Shown: positions 1 through 15,007 of the stretch, piece after piece
Numbering within the stretch: the stretch's first letter is position 1
Layout of the letters: every line of letters begins with the position of its first letter
Source of the DNA: Glandiceps talaboti
Lineage: Eukaryota > Hemichordata > Enteropneusta > Spengelidae
Direction: 5' to 3'
Length of the DNA stretch: 64,000 bases
Assembly (NCBI RefSeq): GCF_964340395.1
Contig: NC_135555.1
Span: 10,565,931 to 10,629,930 of the forward strand
Made by a program: the position numbers and the translations under genes
Notes under the pieces: generated by a model
What the model saw: the letters and a program-made list of their open reading frames with translations, nothing else
What the model was told of the DNA's origin: nothing
The model's database searches: none

Positions 1-3000
1 AACGAAAAATGGCAAGGCATCGAGAGCCTCCTGCTGAGCTTCCTGTTATAGAACCTCCTGTTAGGCAACCTGCCGAGCAACGAACAAACTCATTTGAAAT
101 GTATTTGAATATTAGGCAAAATGTTGCTCAGAGGCATAAAAATATGTGTCCAGTGAGAAGTAAACCACCTCAGGGATTTTTGGAATATCTGACTTACAGA
201 AAGAGCTATATGTTACAGAACAGTGAGGCTCAAAAGAGGAATGCTGTACCTAAAGTAAGTAGATATGTCATGGTTATATTGTAAAACACTTCTCAATTTT
301 TAATTTCCTACTCCATTTCAATCTTCCTACAGAAATGGTAATTTTTTGGCATTAATGAAAGTTCTGCACTGCAAGTACACTCCATAACAGTTAACACCCA
401 AGGAAAAGTATTCCACTATGTGCTACCCTTGTTTATAGCAGTCATATCAAGTGTACAATAACACTGTTTCAATTGCCTAGTATTTCATTTCAGTGTAGTC
501 AGTTAGTAAACTACGTTGCCAGTTAACAAAAAGCCAACTGATGAAAGTGGATGATGGCATCACAAATGTGATTACATACAGCTTTCTTTTGAGATCTAGA
601 GGATGTTTTTAAGTGTCTGTGTTTAGTTGCTTACAGGATTAGGGATTGATCATGAAATAAACCTGTATTCCTCTGGAGAATGATAATAGATTTAGCGCCC
701 TCACAGACAGCATTTATACAGGATAGATCATGTAACAAACACCATATAATTTATAAACCCTTTAGTGTGATACCAATAACAGATTTAACTGGTACTACAA
801 CTTCACATGTAAAATTGATATGGTATAATTAGATATTATTCCCCTAATATTTTTTCATTCAGTCAAGGAAAATACAAGTGACCTAAGGGGCCCATGTCAC
901 TGTGAGTCGATAGACAAGTAGTGACAACCCTTAGGTCATGAGTATTTTCCAGCTGAATGAAGAAAAATATTGGGGAATAACAATTATACCAGCACCAGTA
1001 ATATCAAAGAAAAACTTGGGAAAGCAATGATAATTTTGAACGTTTTGACTGACTTGTGTTTCGAACACAGCAGAATCAGTGATGTAGACCATTGTTGCCA
1101 TGACATAGACATGCGTTTGTGTTGTCGTGACGTAGAACAACCAGTGTATATGATCCATATTTTTGTGTTCTAAATGACTTGTGCATAAATGTACATAATG
1201 AGAATCTGCTATCATCAAGAGGACATCTGAAAGGATTGTACATATTAAGTGAAATATTGACGTGGTTGTTCTTTTTTAGGCCTGTGCACCAGAGACTTTA
1301 GTACAACCTCTAAAGGAGTTATTTAATGAACAAGAAGTACCACGAGTCAAACTTAGAATGAGACATTGCATTGAGAGGGTGAGTAACACATATTTAACCC
1401 CGCCCCCCCTCCACCCACTATGTATGTCCAACACCTGGCAGCACAAGAAACAACCAACAAAATGGGTGTAGACAAACTTCATGAGTTTGAAAACTTAAAC
1501 AAATGAATAATTAAGAAACAGAACTATAGTCGATTTTCCGGTTCCAAGATCCATTGTGCGACAGGACGTTGCTTATGTTGTTATGTTTAATTTGTTTTGT
1601 CTTTATTGTGTTTTAAATAACATTTTCATCAGGAAATGATGGAAAGACATGTTGACCTCTTTGATTATGAGTGATTTTTATAGAACAAAGACTAAATGCC
1701 ATCAATGACAGTGATTTTACAAGTGAATCCAGGGTATGGTCAGGTGACAACCATCCTGAGTAGCACTTGCAAACCCCTCAGTACGTACACAATGTATGGC
1801 ATTGTATGGAGAGACGCACAATGCATCTTGGAACTGTCAACAGGTCTAATGCAGTTGTCCAAGAATGTTATCAAAATTTACCATGGAACATTGGAATGTC
1901 TGATTTTCTCAGAGCTAAATGATTCTGACCCATAATTCTAGCCAAAATGGGATGTTGATTAGCGCCCCTAGTGGTCAAATTATACAATCTTTTGTCTTTA
2001 GGATAATTGGAATATGACAGATTAGAGATACCGGTACTTCCTGTCACCTGAAGTCTTAATTGTTGTTTTCTTTCAGGAAAAACTAATGATGTCAGCAGAG
2101 CAAGAAATCATGCGTGTACATGGCAATGCTGCAAGGGCAATGGCCAATCAGAGTGTACCGTTCAGTGTGTGTAGTATTTTACGAGATCAAGAAATCTACA
2201 ATATGCCAGAACAACAGGTAATTTACTTTCAACTGGTAAATTAATTACGTGATACTAATTATGCAAAGTAAGAACTCATTTTCAAAATAATCAAAAAAGC
2301 AACTTTTATGTTACTTAGGTACTATTATTACAATTCATCATATCCCATAAGTTCAGTTTTTTTGACATAGTGGTACAGCTCCTTAAAGAACTACCTATTT
2401 TTGCCATTTTAGAATCTTTTTTTTAACCTTACATGAAATTTTTCAGACATTTTAATCTTGTTATCTTTTGTATCCATAGCAACCAGAGGAAGATGGCAAA
2501 AGTATACGACAAAGATTCAATGGACGTCAGTTTCTGTCCTGGTTAAGGGATGTAGATGATAAATATGAGAAAATCAAGGTATTGTCCAGCAAAGATAGTT
2601 TCACACTGTCTGTCTGATTATATTTAAAGGTGGAATGAACCTCACGGACCAATTTCACTAAAGATCATATTTGAAGTTCTTGAACCCCTCCAAACTTTGC
2701 CGAATGAAAGCTTGTTCCTGATACTTTTGAAATAATAAAATAATTTTGGGGCTTCAGCCACTTGTTTTTGTGAAAATCGACAATCTTTTACTTTCCAAGT
2801 ATTTTGGCAGCCATATTGGATTGAAAAGATACTATATATAAAGGCACATTATCAACTTGATGTTTCTCTGAAATTGCAAGTAATTGTAGGTGATGTAAAA
2901 TGATGAAATGGCTCTTCAGAACCCATAGTTTATGAAAATAACCTTAGTTCTGGGAGTGGCATTCCCATAAAATGTCGCGGAAGTCCATATTGTGCTATCA

Positions 3001-3380
3001 ACTGTTCTAACAGTGTCAGAAAATATGTGGTGGGCTGACCTCTTGCCATATCTCTGTTTAAAACAACCAGAAAAACTTATCACTACTTCATTGTTCCTTT
3101 GGTGACAGGATATGGTATTTATGAAATAGGATGAAAACAAAATTGTACAAATTTATTGCAGTTTTGATCGTGACTTTTCTTCTTCTCTTTTTTTACAAAG
3201 GAAACCCTTGTTCAGAGGCATGCACATGAAATCGCATCATTATACGCAGTTCAGAAGATGGAGTGGGAATGCAGACTGAATGAACTGCACATGTACGATG
3301 CCAAAAAACCACCATTGATAAGTACAGAACACGTCCCAGTTGTAGAACTCAACAAAGACTTTGATTTACTACCTGCATGA
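1..3380 (+). CDS. ANKRD11: ANKRD11/ANKRD12-like ankyrin repeat protein, C-terminal exons (5' partial)
   Basis: Five phase-0 exons: 1-254 (open at the window edge), 1280-1378, 2077-2217, 2480-2578 and 3201-3380 (TGA), giving about 256 C-terminal residues. Donors are GTAAGT, GTGAGT, GTAATT and GTATTG, and all acceptors end in AG. The frame reads EKLMMSAEQEIMRVHGNAAR, then FNGRQFLSWLRDVDDKYEK, then YAVQKMEWECRLNEL, ending VVELNKDFDLLPA. This order and ending match my knowledge of the vertebrate ANKRD11/ANKRD12 C-terminus, the region linked to protein turnover in nuclear ankyrin-repeat chromatin regulators. The ankyrin repeats would lie upstream of the window. A single pre-duplication orthologue of ANKRD11 and ANKRD12 is likely in an invertebrate, so the symbol is approximate. 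The 3' UTR probably runs to an AATAAA at 4946-4951. Confidence 0.85.
843..1175 (+). mobile_element. Foldback repeat family FB1, copy 1 (ANKRD11-like intron)
   Basis: Inverted-repeat core at 856-959: CATTCAGTCAAGGAAAATAC against its near-complement ending in CTGAATG. A conserved tail with GTTGTCGTGACGTAGAA runs to about 1170. It lies between the first two exons of the ANKRD11-like fragment. Confidence 0.75.
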
Positions 3381-4972
3381 CAATTAGTGTCAACTGCTAG
3401 GGCTGTGTGATGAAAAAGGCTGACCTAGGGAGTCTGCTCCAGATTGAGGCTTACTTGCAGAATCACGTGACTCAAGTGTTTACTAATCAAAATGTGTGTA
3501 CTATAAAGTATAACTTCTCCAAGCCTTGTTTTGTGTTACACCATATCATATTTTTCTCGACTGGTATCCAGTTACTATTGTATATTTAAATTTCAAATTT
3601 CTCTCCTTGTGATTACATCCTGTATCATTCATTCCTGTGATTAATTCTTTTTATTTTGTTTTGGTTTTGTGAGTGAAAGTGCATTGTTACTTTTTGAATG
3701 GATAACACTTTTTTTCATGATGTGAAGCAAAAAAAAATGTATTTCAATCGATACATTTGCTTTGTAAGCCTCAATTTGGAGACTTCCTGTCGGCCATATT
3801 GGAAAATTTGGAGACTTCCTGTCTGTCGGCCATATTGGAATATTTGCAGACTTCCTGTCAGCCGTTTTGAAGTACTTTTCTTGTGATGTGGAAGCCAGTT
3901 GGCTTGTCTTACTAACATGTGAATGATGCAAGTTTTGAAAAGTCTGTATAGCATGCCATATGTAACCATCTTGAGTTTGCAGTTTATGAGTAGTACATGT
4001 AGACAAGTTGAAATGGCCAGAAAAGCTTATAGAGATTGTGTATGATATAAAGTCGTGTAAAAATCTTTTTTTAAAAGTACCTATTTTAGTCGTCACTGAC
4101 TACACTGAAATGTCACCATTACAGTCCTAGATTGATTGGAGGGCGTCCAAATCCAAATATTGAATCTTTCACCTTGAGATATGTGTACATAGTAGTCCTA
4201 TGATATCAGACGTATTTCCTAGCCACCAGGGTAGCTTCAAAAAATGATAGAGTACAGTGATACAAATTTCTTTTTTCTTCACGTAGGGGTAGTTCAACTC
4301 AGTATCTTTTTAAAACAGTGTGAAGTATCCAAAAAGGATGACATTCGAAAGAAAAAGGGTCTTAGAACATTGTTATTAATGTGAAAACTGTTTTTTGTTT
4401 TCCTGAAGAGAAAGCCAAAGACATAATCTTTATTGTTCCCAGTCCTTGTCCCTTTTAATCTTTTCATGATAAATTTTATACTTCGTGTTTAGTATCCTGT
4501 GATGTATTTTATCTTGAATAACCATTCGTTATCTAAACTTGTATTTTAACCCAAACTGTAAATAGTTGTCGAAAGAGAAACCTAATCCAGTTTCAATTTA
4601 CTAAATATTACAGTTGAATGTATTTTGTTCTTTAATTTATATGGTCTATAGTTGACACAGAGGCGTTGAAAAAAACACACACAAGGTATTAATTTCTCAT
4701 ATTACAAGACTTGATCTTCATCATGTTTCTGATTAACTCATTTAGTTATTGCAAAACAGTGACCAAGATTTTTTGATGTCAGTCAGTCAGTCAGTCAGTG
4801 TTATTATATCGTGTTTGTTGTTTACTAGATGGCAATAATTTTGTGGATTTTTTTTTCTGTTTGCTTGTACATGTTGGCGTAATTGCCAAGCTGTTTGTTT
4901 ATTTGTCCCATAGGTTCATTGTTACAGACACCGGCAGTGTTGTAGAATAAATGTCATACGATCATTACCAAA
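3381..4972 (+). other. ANKRD11: Probable 3' UTR of the ANKRD11-like gene
   Basis: About 1.6 kb of non-coding sequence follows the TGA and reaches the first good polyadenylation hexamer, AATAAA at 4946-4951. It includes a short degenerate tandem repeat at 3777-3870, built on a GACTTCCTGTC...GGCCATATTGG core in about three copies, and a (TCAG)n run near 4781-4798. The extent of the UTR is inferred from the hexamer only. Confidence 0.45.
4946..4951 (+). terminator. Candidate polyadenylation signal, ANKRD11-like gene
   Basis: Canonical AATAAA in a T-rich context downstream of the last exon, about 1.57 kb after the stop. Nothing else in the 3' flank looks as good. Confidence 0.4.
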
Positions 4973-6549
4973 TGCTGTTTGTCTGAAATCAGTTACTTTA
5001 CTCTTCACAGTACTTTTCCCACCCTGATATTTGCTCCTTTACTCTGTTTTTACCCATAAATACCCCCCTCTCTCGCCATCCTGTAACCCAATGATAGACC
5101 ATATTCTGTTGCAGCTCAAAAGAAGGAGACACTTGAGGGCGCTGTGGCTTTCACAATACAGTCAGCACCGTGATGTTTCCTCCATTTTACTGAGTTTTCA
5201 CTCATGACCGCCCTGTAACCCCAATAGACTATATTGAGGATAGCCCAGATTAACGAAAATGAGAGCTCAGATGTATGACATCACATATGACACATACAAA
5301 ATACATTGCATACAGTTTTGAGAGTTCCAAAAAATTGCATCAACCTGAACAGTTCAGCATTTAGAATGTTTAGTGTACACGTACACAGTGGCCAAACTAT
5401 AAAATCTTCTGTTAGCCCCCCTTCCCCCCCCCCCACTGGCACCGCCCAGAGGGGGCTTATAATTTGGGTTCTGTCCGTCTGTCTGTACATGTGTTCACCC
5501 TCATATGTCTGGCATGCACCAACTGATTTCAAGCAAAGCTGGGACAAAGATAACATACTATGTGAGGCATATGTACATCAATACATTACAACAAATCAAA
5601 AATGGCCAAATGGCAGCTGTATTTGTTAAATTGGAGGTATAATTTGTAGTGACTCCATTCAAGTGCCTACACCCATATCAAATATGAGTTTTCTTTTAAG
5701 ACCTTGATCTTTTACCCTGAAAGTCTTCAAGTTCGAATAACAAATTTGGGTTATTTTCATAACTTTTTTAATCAAACATTTCAAGTGATGCTGATATTTT
5801 AATCAGGACTTGGGTTTGACTATGTGAGGCATGTGCACCTGACTTAATTTCACGACCTTGACCTGTATAGCAAAATGGCAGCCATATTTGTGATTTTTGC
5901 CTGTTATCTCCAAAAGTTTCATACATATGGACACTAAAATATTTCTTTTTACACCAAATCAAGAGTTTGAATGTCTATACACCAAAGGTAAGCTTTCTTT
6001 ATATCTTGATGTTTGACTTTGATCTCCATACTAGTTAGTGATGATCTCCCAGAAGACAAGAGATAAAGCAAACTGTTTGTAAGTGATCTCTTGCCATTTA
6101 TAAGATTATGGGCGTTTTAATTTAAAGAAGAGAAGAATGGACAAAGTGTCTCAGTAAAGAGAGAATTACATAGAGCTGAAAGAGAGAAAAGTCATATCAC
6201 TGCAAAACTCAATGAGGCAATTGATTAATATCACACAAAATAAGTTACATTGCACCACAAAAATTGATCATTCAATCATTCAACCAAATAATTAATAAAT
6301 CGATCGATCGATCAATTACATGCCCGCCGGCCCCTGTGCAGAAATATGTGCGAGAATGATATACTACCGATAGTATTTTATGTGCTTGATAGAGGTCAGA
6401 TGAATAGGTGAGTGAAGAATACAAATATGACCCAACAAACAAATGAACATCGCGCAATGGCTTCCTAAAAGCCATATGTGGTTCTAGACCCGGTTCTAGA
6501 CTAGATCTAGACTATGAACTGACCAAAAAATTCCATTTCTTGAGGTAAA
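4973..6549. other. Intergenic region with a dispersed repeat
   Basis: No gene found. Positions about 5395-5960 hold a repeat with a C-rich start, a GGGTTCTGTCCGTCTGTCTG core and two ATGGCNGCCATATTTG-like blocks. The same family occurs near 24487-25520 and 30238-30470. A (TCGA)n run lies at 6300-6314. The last roughly 70 bp should contain the promoter and 5' UTR of the next gene, but I see no clear TATA box. Confidence 0.4.
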
Positions 6550-7755
6550 ATGACTTCATCGAATGCCCCGACTTCTAAAAAGACAGTTATTGCCGCTATC
6601 TTGCTCGGCCTGCCTGTCTTTATAATGGTGGTGTTCGTCTACAGCGGATATCATAGAACGATCGATGTTAAACAATGGCTGTCGAACAGTCCGACGATAA
6701 ATTCTTCGTCGTCCATAGATAAAATGTCGGCCGAAGGAAAGCAGAAACTAGTCAAGGTATTTTCCCTGCCTATGGGGACAGGTAAGTTTTCAACAAGGAA
6801 ACACTATGTATACTTCGACATGTTTTATTCTCAATCTAAAATACTACTTGGGAAATGTAAACATACCTCGAGGATTATATATTTCCCGCCAAATTTGCAT
6901 CGTCTGCCATCCAAACAAAACACAATGTATAAAATATGAAAACAACGTTTTCCGATGAGTATGTTCCGTTTCTTTTACAATGTAATTGTTTTAGTAAAAA
7001 TGAAACTAAATGAAATGGAATTTTGAATATAGGAGTGCCACAGGTAAAATATGTCAACAACGGCGTATTCATATAGTTGTTCCTGTTACTGATTAAACCA
7101 AGGAACCTTGAGTAGGTTGACCCTTGAAATAGTTCCAAACGACAAATGAACAAAGTGGTGACACTGTTTCGCGATACACGTCGCCATATCTAACTATACG
7201 AACTATATGTACACCAGTTTCCTAACACATGTATTTAAGCTTACTTCCGCCTATTTTATTCGATTAGAAAATAAAAGTCTGACAGACTGTTGATTAAATC
7301 ACAAACAGCACGTTCATAATAAATACATGGACTAGTCACCAGGCATCAAATCTCAACATGACCGCGACAAATAAGTCATGGTAACCTCGGAATGTATGTA
7401 TGTGTCTCCAGGTTTTGTCAAAACAACTTTGTTTTTACAATGGCTAAAGGTATGAAATTAAATGTCGCACGATAGAAACACCATTCATGATCCCTTACCA
7501 CCACCCCCCCCCAAAAAAAACACGTTTTGCAATATAAGATACGTAAAGTGACTACCAGTGTAGAAATATGAAATAAAGTGGATGAATAAGAAAATAATTA
7601 TATGTATGTAGGTAGGTAGGTAGGTAGGTAGGTAGGTAGGTAGGTAGGTAGGTAGATGTATTGATGGGTGTTAGGCGGGCGGGAGGACGGACAGATATAT
7701 ACTAGATAGACAGACAGACACACAGATTAGATATATAGACTGGTATAGATAGATG

Positions 7756-7803
<48 letters not shown>

Positions 7804-9833
7804 TACAGACCGACAGATAAATAAATAGAGGGATAGATCATTCAATGTGTTCATCATACCGACGTTTTGTTCAGCAATGACAACATCTTTAGACAAAGAT
7901 TACGTACTATAGGAGATGTATATATTAGAAAACCTGGGCTTTGCTCCGTGTCACACTTTGAACCTCTCAGACAATGTCGTATGTTCCCTAATGCCAAAAT
8001 GAAATTATTATTTCTAATATTTCTCTCCACAGGTAATTTTACACAAGACACGGATGAGCTACATTTGAATGGAACCACCAATATCACTGCGACCACAGTA
8101 AAAACACCTACAATAACAATGTCCCCATACTGTCAAGCCCTCCTTGCTGAAGACTCACAATCTCACGAAGACAGTAAAGGCTTTTCAAATATAGAAGCTT
8201 CATCTGCCACTGAACTTGCCCAAAAAGTTAAAATTCTGACCTGGATTGTAACCAGTCCACTTTACTCAGGGAAGCGACTACCGTATGTCAGAGACACGTG
8301 GGGTGGAAGGGCTGATAAGATAATTTACTTTAGTTCTTTTGAAGACAAAGATTTTCCTATCATCAAACTTGACGTCCCAGAAGGACATTCATTTCTATGG
8401 GGTAAAACCAAAGCTGCTTTTCAATATGTATATGATAACCATTTCGATGAATATGATTGGTTCGTTAAGGCTGATGACGACACGTATCTTATAATAGAAA
8501 ATCTACGATTTTTACTGTCACAATTTGATCCAACTAAACCTGTTTTCCTCGGGCACACTCTTTTCAATGGTGCCTTGAATACGACTTTCGCCAGTGGTGG
8601 CGCGGGGTACGCGTTGAGCAAAGCAGCTCTGAAAAGATTTATCGAATGTGGAATTCCAAATCCATATATGTGCTGTAAAGATAACGTTGGACGAGAAGAT
8701 CTGGAGTTAGCTAGATGTCTAAAGAAATTGGGCGTTAAGCAACTAGATTCAAGGGATCCCCTAGGAAGACAACGATTTATGCCCTTTGACCCTGCAATTT
8801 ACATGACGGGCAAGGTGGCACCCTGGTACTATGGCGCTGCAGCTCATCCATATAAAGAAGTAAGCTATTATATTGTCTACGGCTTTCATCCATATAAGGA
8901 AGTAGGTGAAACAATGTCTGCCACTTTCGTTCATATAAGGAAGTTAGTGAATATACTGTCAGTTACTTTCATCCATACAAGGAAGTAATTCATTCATGTA
9001 AAGAAGTAAATGAATACATTGTCTGCTACTTTCATCCATATACGGAAGTTGGTGAATAAATTGTCAGTGACTTTATCCATATAAGGCAGTTGGTGAATAA
9101 ATTGCCAGCGACTTTCATCCATATAAGGAAGTCAGTAATTTCATTGTCTGATTTCACCCATGTAAGGAAGTAAGTGTACACGTTATCTGGGACTTTCATT
9201 CATATAGGAATTTAAAGTCAATTCATTGTCTGCGAATAAGGAAGGAAGTTATTGAATACATTGTCTTCAACTTTCATTCATTTAAGAAAGTAAGTAATTT
9301 CCTTGCCTGCGCGATTTCCACCCATACGAGGAAGCAAGTGAATTCGCGCTCCTTGACTTTCATCCATATGAGGAAGTACATAAGTTTATACATTACCACA
9401 CTTGAATCCCTGCTTTTTGTAGAGTGTCTGCATTTTGTAAATATAGTTTGTGTAGAAACGTACACATCTAAGATAAATTTATCTCCCTCGGCTTTATGAC
9501 AGTACAAAATATCTTGTTGAAAAGAGGTACAAGTACATACATGACACAGCAGAATTACCATTCTGAAAATACAGCCATAATATATTCATTCACTATTAGT
9601 ACGGTCAAACTCCGCTATACAGTTTCTGATGGTATTACACATTGTAAACTTTTCTGCGCTGCATATAAACTCACCAACATCTTTCATTATTCTTACTTTT
9701 CCAGGGTAAGGGATGTTGTTCCGACTATGCAATAAGTTTTCACTACGTCAAGCCAGAAATCATGCAAGTCCTGGACTACCTTATATATGATCTACGGGTG
9801 TACCTTGTAACCGGCGACGGCTCGTTTACGTGA
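6550..9833 (+). CDS. C1GALT1: Core-1 beta-1,3-galactosyltransferase-like enzyme (C1GALT1 family)
   Basis: Exons 6550-6781, 8033-8859 and 9705-9833 join in phase (1, then 0) to give 395 residues. A short cytosolic tail and a membrane anchor at about residues 11-32 give the type II Golgi topology. The lumenal part has a stem with N-glycosylation sequons (NFT, NGT, NIT), the family motif RDTWGGR, a DDD metal-binding motif at residues 225-227 (KADDDTYL), [11 protein letters not shown] at about 263-273, [10 protein letters not shown], then [17 protein letters not shown]. The last exon adds [15 protein letters not shown], the family C-terminal block. The enzyme adds galactose from UDP-Gal to GalNAc-Ser/Thr (T antigen synthase). 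Human C1GALT1 is 363 residues. The open frame runs past the exon 2 donor into a tandem repeat and stops at 8988. The exact acceptor in this multi-member family cannot be set from sequence. Candidate AATAAA at 10637-10642. Confidence 0.85.
7605..7801. repeat. Two microsatellites in C1GALT1-like intron 1
   Basis: (GTAG)n at about 7609-7654 and (GATA)n at about 7735-7801, with degenerate GACA and GATA copies between and after them. They sit in the 1.25-kb intron 1. Confidence 0.9.
8844..9385 (+). repeat. Minisatellite built from the exon 2 end and its 5' splice site
   Basis: About 14 degenerate copies of a unit of roughly 42 bp with core CATCCATATAAGGAAGTAAG. The first copy is the real end of exon 2 (HPYKE, then GTAAGC at 8860). 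Early copies are exactly 42 bp, so the frame stays open for three units. Several copies keep a plausible donor (GTAAGT, GTTAGT, GTAGGT) and others have lost it (GCAAGT, GTCAGT). The repeat fills about 60% of intron 2 (8860-9704). Confidence 0.9.
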
Positions 9834-12524
<2,691 letters not shown>

Positions 12525-13550
12525 TTAGCGACACTTCATGATGAGAAAACAAGAATTTCGCACAGACTTGTCAGTCCATATGTAAATCAATGGATTCACA
12601 GCACTGTTTAGGTGTATCAAGATTGCATTCAATCGGTGTACACCCAAAGGAATACTACTCCTGCTTGGGTCATACACGCCTACAATGGCTGATGGAACGA
12701 AATGGAGAATAAAGCAGAAAATTATCACAGCCGAGAATTTTGCTAGCTTTATTTCCCTTTCGGGCAAATGGCTGATATTCCCGCTATGCATCATCTTAAT
12801 AGATTGATCGTGGATATTATATATAATCTGAGGTTTGACTTTGATTGCATTCTTTCGAACATATCTAAAGATCAACGCATAACAAGTGCCACTTATCGAA
12901 AACACTGAGAATACAGCCACTCCCATACACAGCGAATAAATTTGTGTGTTAGCTTGAGAGAAATCTAAATCACATAAATTAAAATCAGGATTGTAGGTTC
13001 GTTTAGCCACACCTGTAAGGGTCAATATGCTAGGTATCATACCATTAAACCAACAGAAAACTAACTGAGCAATAAACTTCCATCCGCCATAGACCTTGCG
13101 ATAAAAGGTGATAGGCTTGGTGATGTGAATGTAGCGGTTAATCGATATAGCAAGATGAAACACGACTGTTGCAGATATGAGGCTGTGGTTTATACTGGCG
13201 AAGAAACTACAGACCCAGTCGGGTCCCTGCCATCGATCAGAAATAATAAGAATCGCATACATCGGCATAAAAATAATAGAAGTAAGCAGATCCGTTATTG
13301 CCATATTTACAAACAGTATTCTCAGTTTCGATCGTAAAGATTTGATTTTTATTACTGCTAGGACTATTAGTGTGTTACCAATTGTGCCTACCACACAACC
13401 AATCAGCAGAATTGATGCTTCAAATATCCGTTGTGCAGGATGTACGGTCTTCGTATGAAGGATATCCGAGGAAGATATATTGTGTTGATTCCCGTTGCTA
13501 TTGGTGATGGTGGTGAATGGTATTACCATTCTGATTTTATATGGAAACAA
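12525..13550 (-). CDS. Class A (rhodopsin-family) GPCR, orphan, single exon
   Basis: An uninterrupted 341-residue frame with seven hydrophobic segments. Landmarks: N-terminal sequon NIS (residues 24-26), GNTLIVL in TM1 (N59), AITDLL in TM2 (D87), C114 before TM3 paired with C193 in loop 2, NRY at 138-140 in place of DRY, CWF in TM4, FCFILHFVP in TM6, and NSAVNPLIY in TM7 (NPxxY at 319-323), followed by a very short tail ending in MKCR. The pattern is a plasma-membrane peptide, amine or lipid-type receptor. NRY followed by an I-x-x-x-P loop recalls melatonin receptors and the Moody/Tre1/GPR84 group, but the ligand cannot be assigned. A second Met at residue 8 could be the start. Intronless receptors are common in invertebrate expansions. 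Confidence 0.85.
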   Translation of the reverse strand: MFPYKIRMVIPFTTITNSNGNQHNISSSDILHTKTVHPAQRIFEASILLIGCVVGTIGNTLIVLAVIKIKSLRSKLRILFVNMAITDLLTSIIFMPMYAILIISDRWQGPDWVCSFFASINHSLISATVVFHLAISINRYIHITKPITFYRKVYGGWKFIAQLVFCWFNGMIPSILTLTGVAKRTYNPDFNLCDLDFSQANTQIYSLCMGVAVFSVFSISGTCYALIFRYVRKNAIKVKPQIIYNIHDQSIKMMHSGNISHLPEREIKLAKFSAVIIFCFILHFVPSAIVGVYDPSRSSIPLGVHRLNAILIHLNSAVNPLIYIWTDKSVRNSCFLIMKCR

Positions 13551-15007
13551 AAAAATGTGAAAATGTAATTATGCCATTGCATGCGTCATTCATAGAAAAC
13601 TCGGGAAAAATACTCGTGATTCTGAATGTTTTTACTAATATCTCGAACACCAATAGAAGTGACGACGAGGCATGTTGTCGTGACGTAGAATGGCCAAGGG
13701 TATATCATACATCCCGTATCTTCTGTTTGAACGTGTACAGCTTAACTTATGTGTAAAAATCATTTTTGTTACATGTATGATAGCTACGCGAGTATATTTA
13801 CATATACACATACTTTAATCGGATTGACCACTGAAAATGACACTAATTAACATTATTTACATGACTGATTTGATACAATTATTACGTTTACTCGTTGAGT
13901 TTATTGTGATTACGTATTTATGGCATTGATATAGGTTATCAATATTAACACATAATTAGTTAGCTGTGTTAGGGGACTTTCTTTAATTATTATTAATTAA
14001 TTTGGGTTTTTCTTCCACATTTTTGACCTTGCAATTTTGTTTGGCAAGTCATTTCAACTATTTGGTTTTTGCCTTAGGTTGAGCCAAATGTTGTGCTAAT
14101 ATCCTAACACCGTTACCGTGGGTAGTATAGCTCCTTGAGGGGGAAATGGGGGTAAGGTTATGATCCAAAGTATTTTGTATGTAAAGCTTACTATTACGTA
14201 AACAAAGCTACATCAACATAACGCCATACGGTGTTATTTATTTCTATCATCAGGTACTGTTTTTAGCAACCATCACTGATTGTCATCGCTTTCAAAATGT
14301 GTTTAAGCAACTAGTGAAACACAGATAGTTTCTGCCCCACTGTCTATGATCACCCCCCCCCCCCTTAAAGTTGTAGTAAAACTTGGCGAATCACATAATG
14401 TTTGCATTGAACTGACGGGTATCCAATGACATTGCCAATGATTTAGAAAGATTGTCTTTCACGTACTTTACATGTAATACCTCTAACTTCCCCAAATCAG
14501 GGGGGGGGGGGGGCAATTCTTAGAACTTTCCTTTCCAACGACAAACTCTGAGCTTGGACTTGGATCCCAAAAAGACTTTGTATCAAGAACGCTGAGCTAT
14601 TTTTGCATATTAGACAGTACCTCTTTAAACTACATCGTGGTTTATAGTCAGTATGTAGTAGTTATTTTTGCTTGCATTGCATCGATCCTTCAAACGGCGT
14701 ACAATATATTTTTCTTTTAAGTATACCATGGAAGTACCACCCACGATTTTACGAAAAAGTGGTAAAAATAAACAGTTGATTACACAGTACGCTGAGCACT
14801 CAGTTACGATTTTACGGGCTTTATTGCAACGTACAATTTACGAAAAATAAAACTGTATGTCATCTGCATCATCAGTGCATACATAGATCCTATACGGCGA
14901 AAGGTCTATGATGCATTTCTGAGGGTGCATCCAACAAGTACACTCAGTGCTCACATGACTCAGGTCAACGTCGCATAATTCCCATAGTGCTTTGCTCCAA
15001 TGCAAAC
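13551..15007. other. Intergenic region between the GPCR and GALNS-A
   Basis: It contains a partial foldback-family copy (about 13595-13735), a poly-C tract at about 14346, a poly-G tract at about 14501, and AT-rich sequence with no recognisable gene. The last few hundred bases before 15008 should carry the GALNS-A promoter. I see no TATA box or initiator that I would defend. Confidence 0.4.
13595..13735 (+). mobile_element. Foldback repeat family FB1, copy 2 (tail only)
   Basis: It matches only the tail half of the family: GTTTTTACTAATATCTCGAAC and TGTTGTCGTGACGTAGAATG. The palindromic core is absent. It lies immediately upstream of the GPCR start. Confidence 0.6.

Noticed and set aside
3641-4096. 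151-codon minus-strand open frame
   Set aside because: It lies in the presumed 3' UTR of the ANKRD11-like gene, over short tandem repeats, with no recognisable domain.
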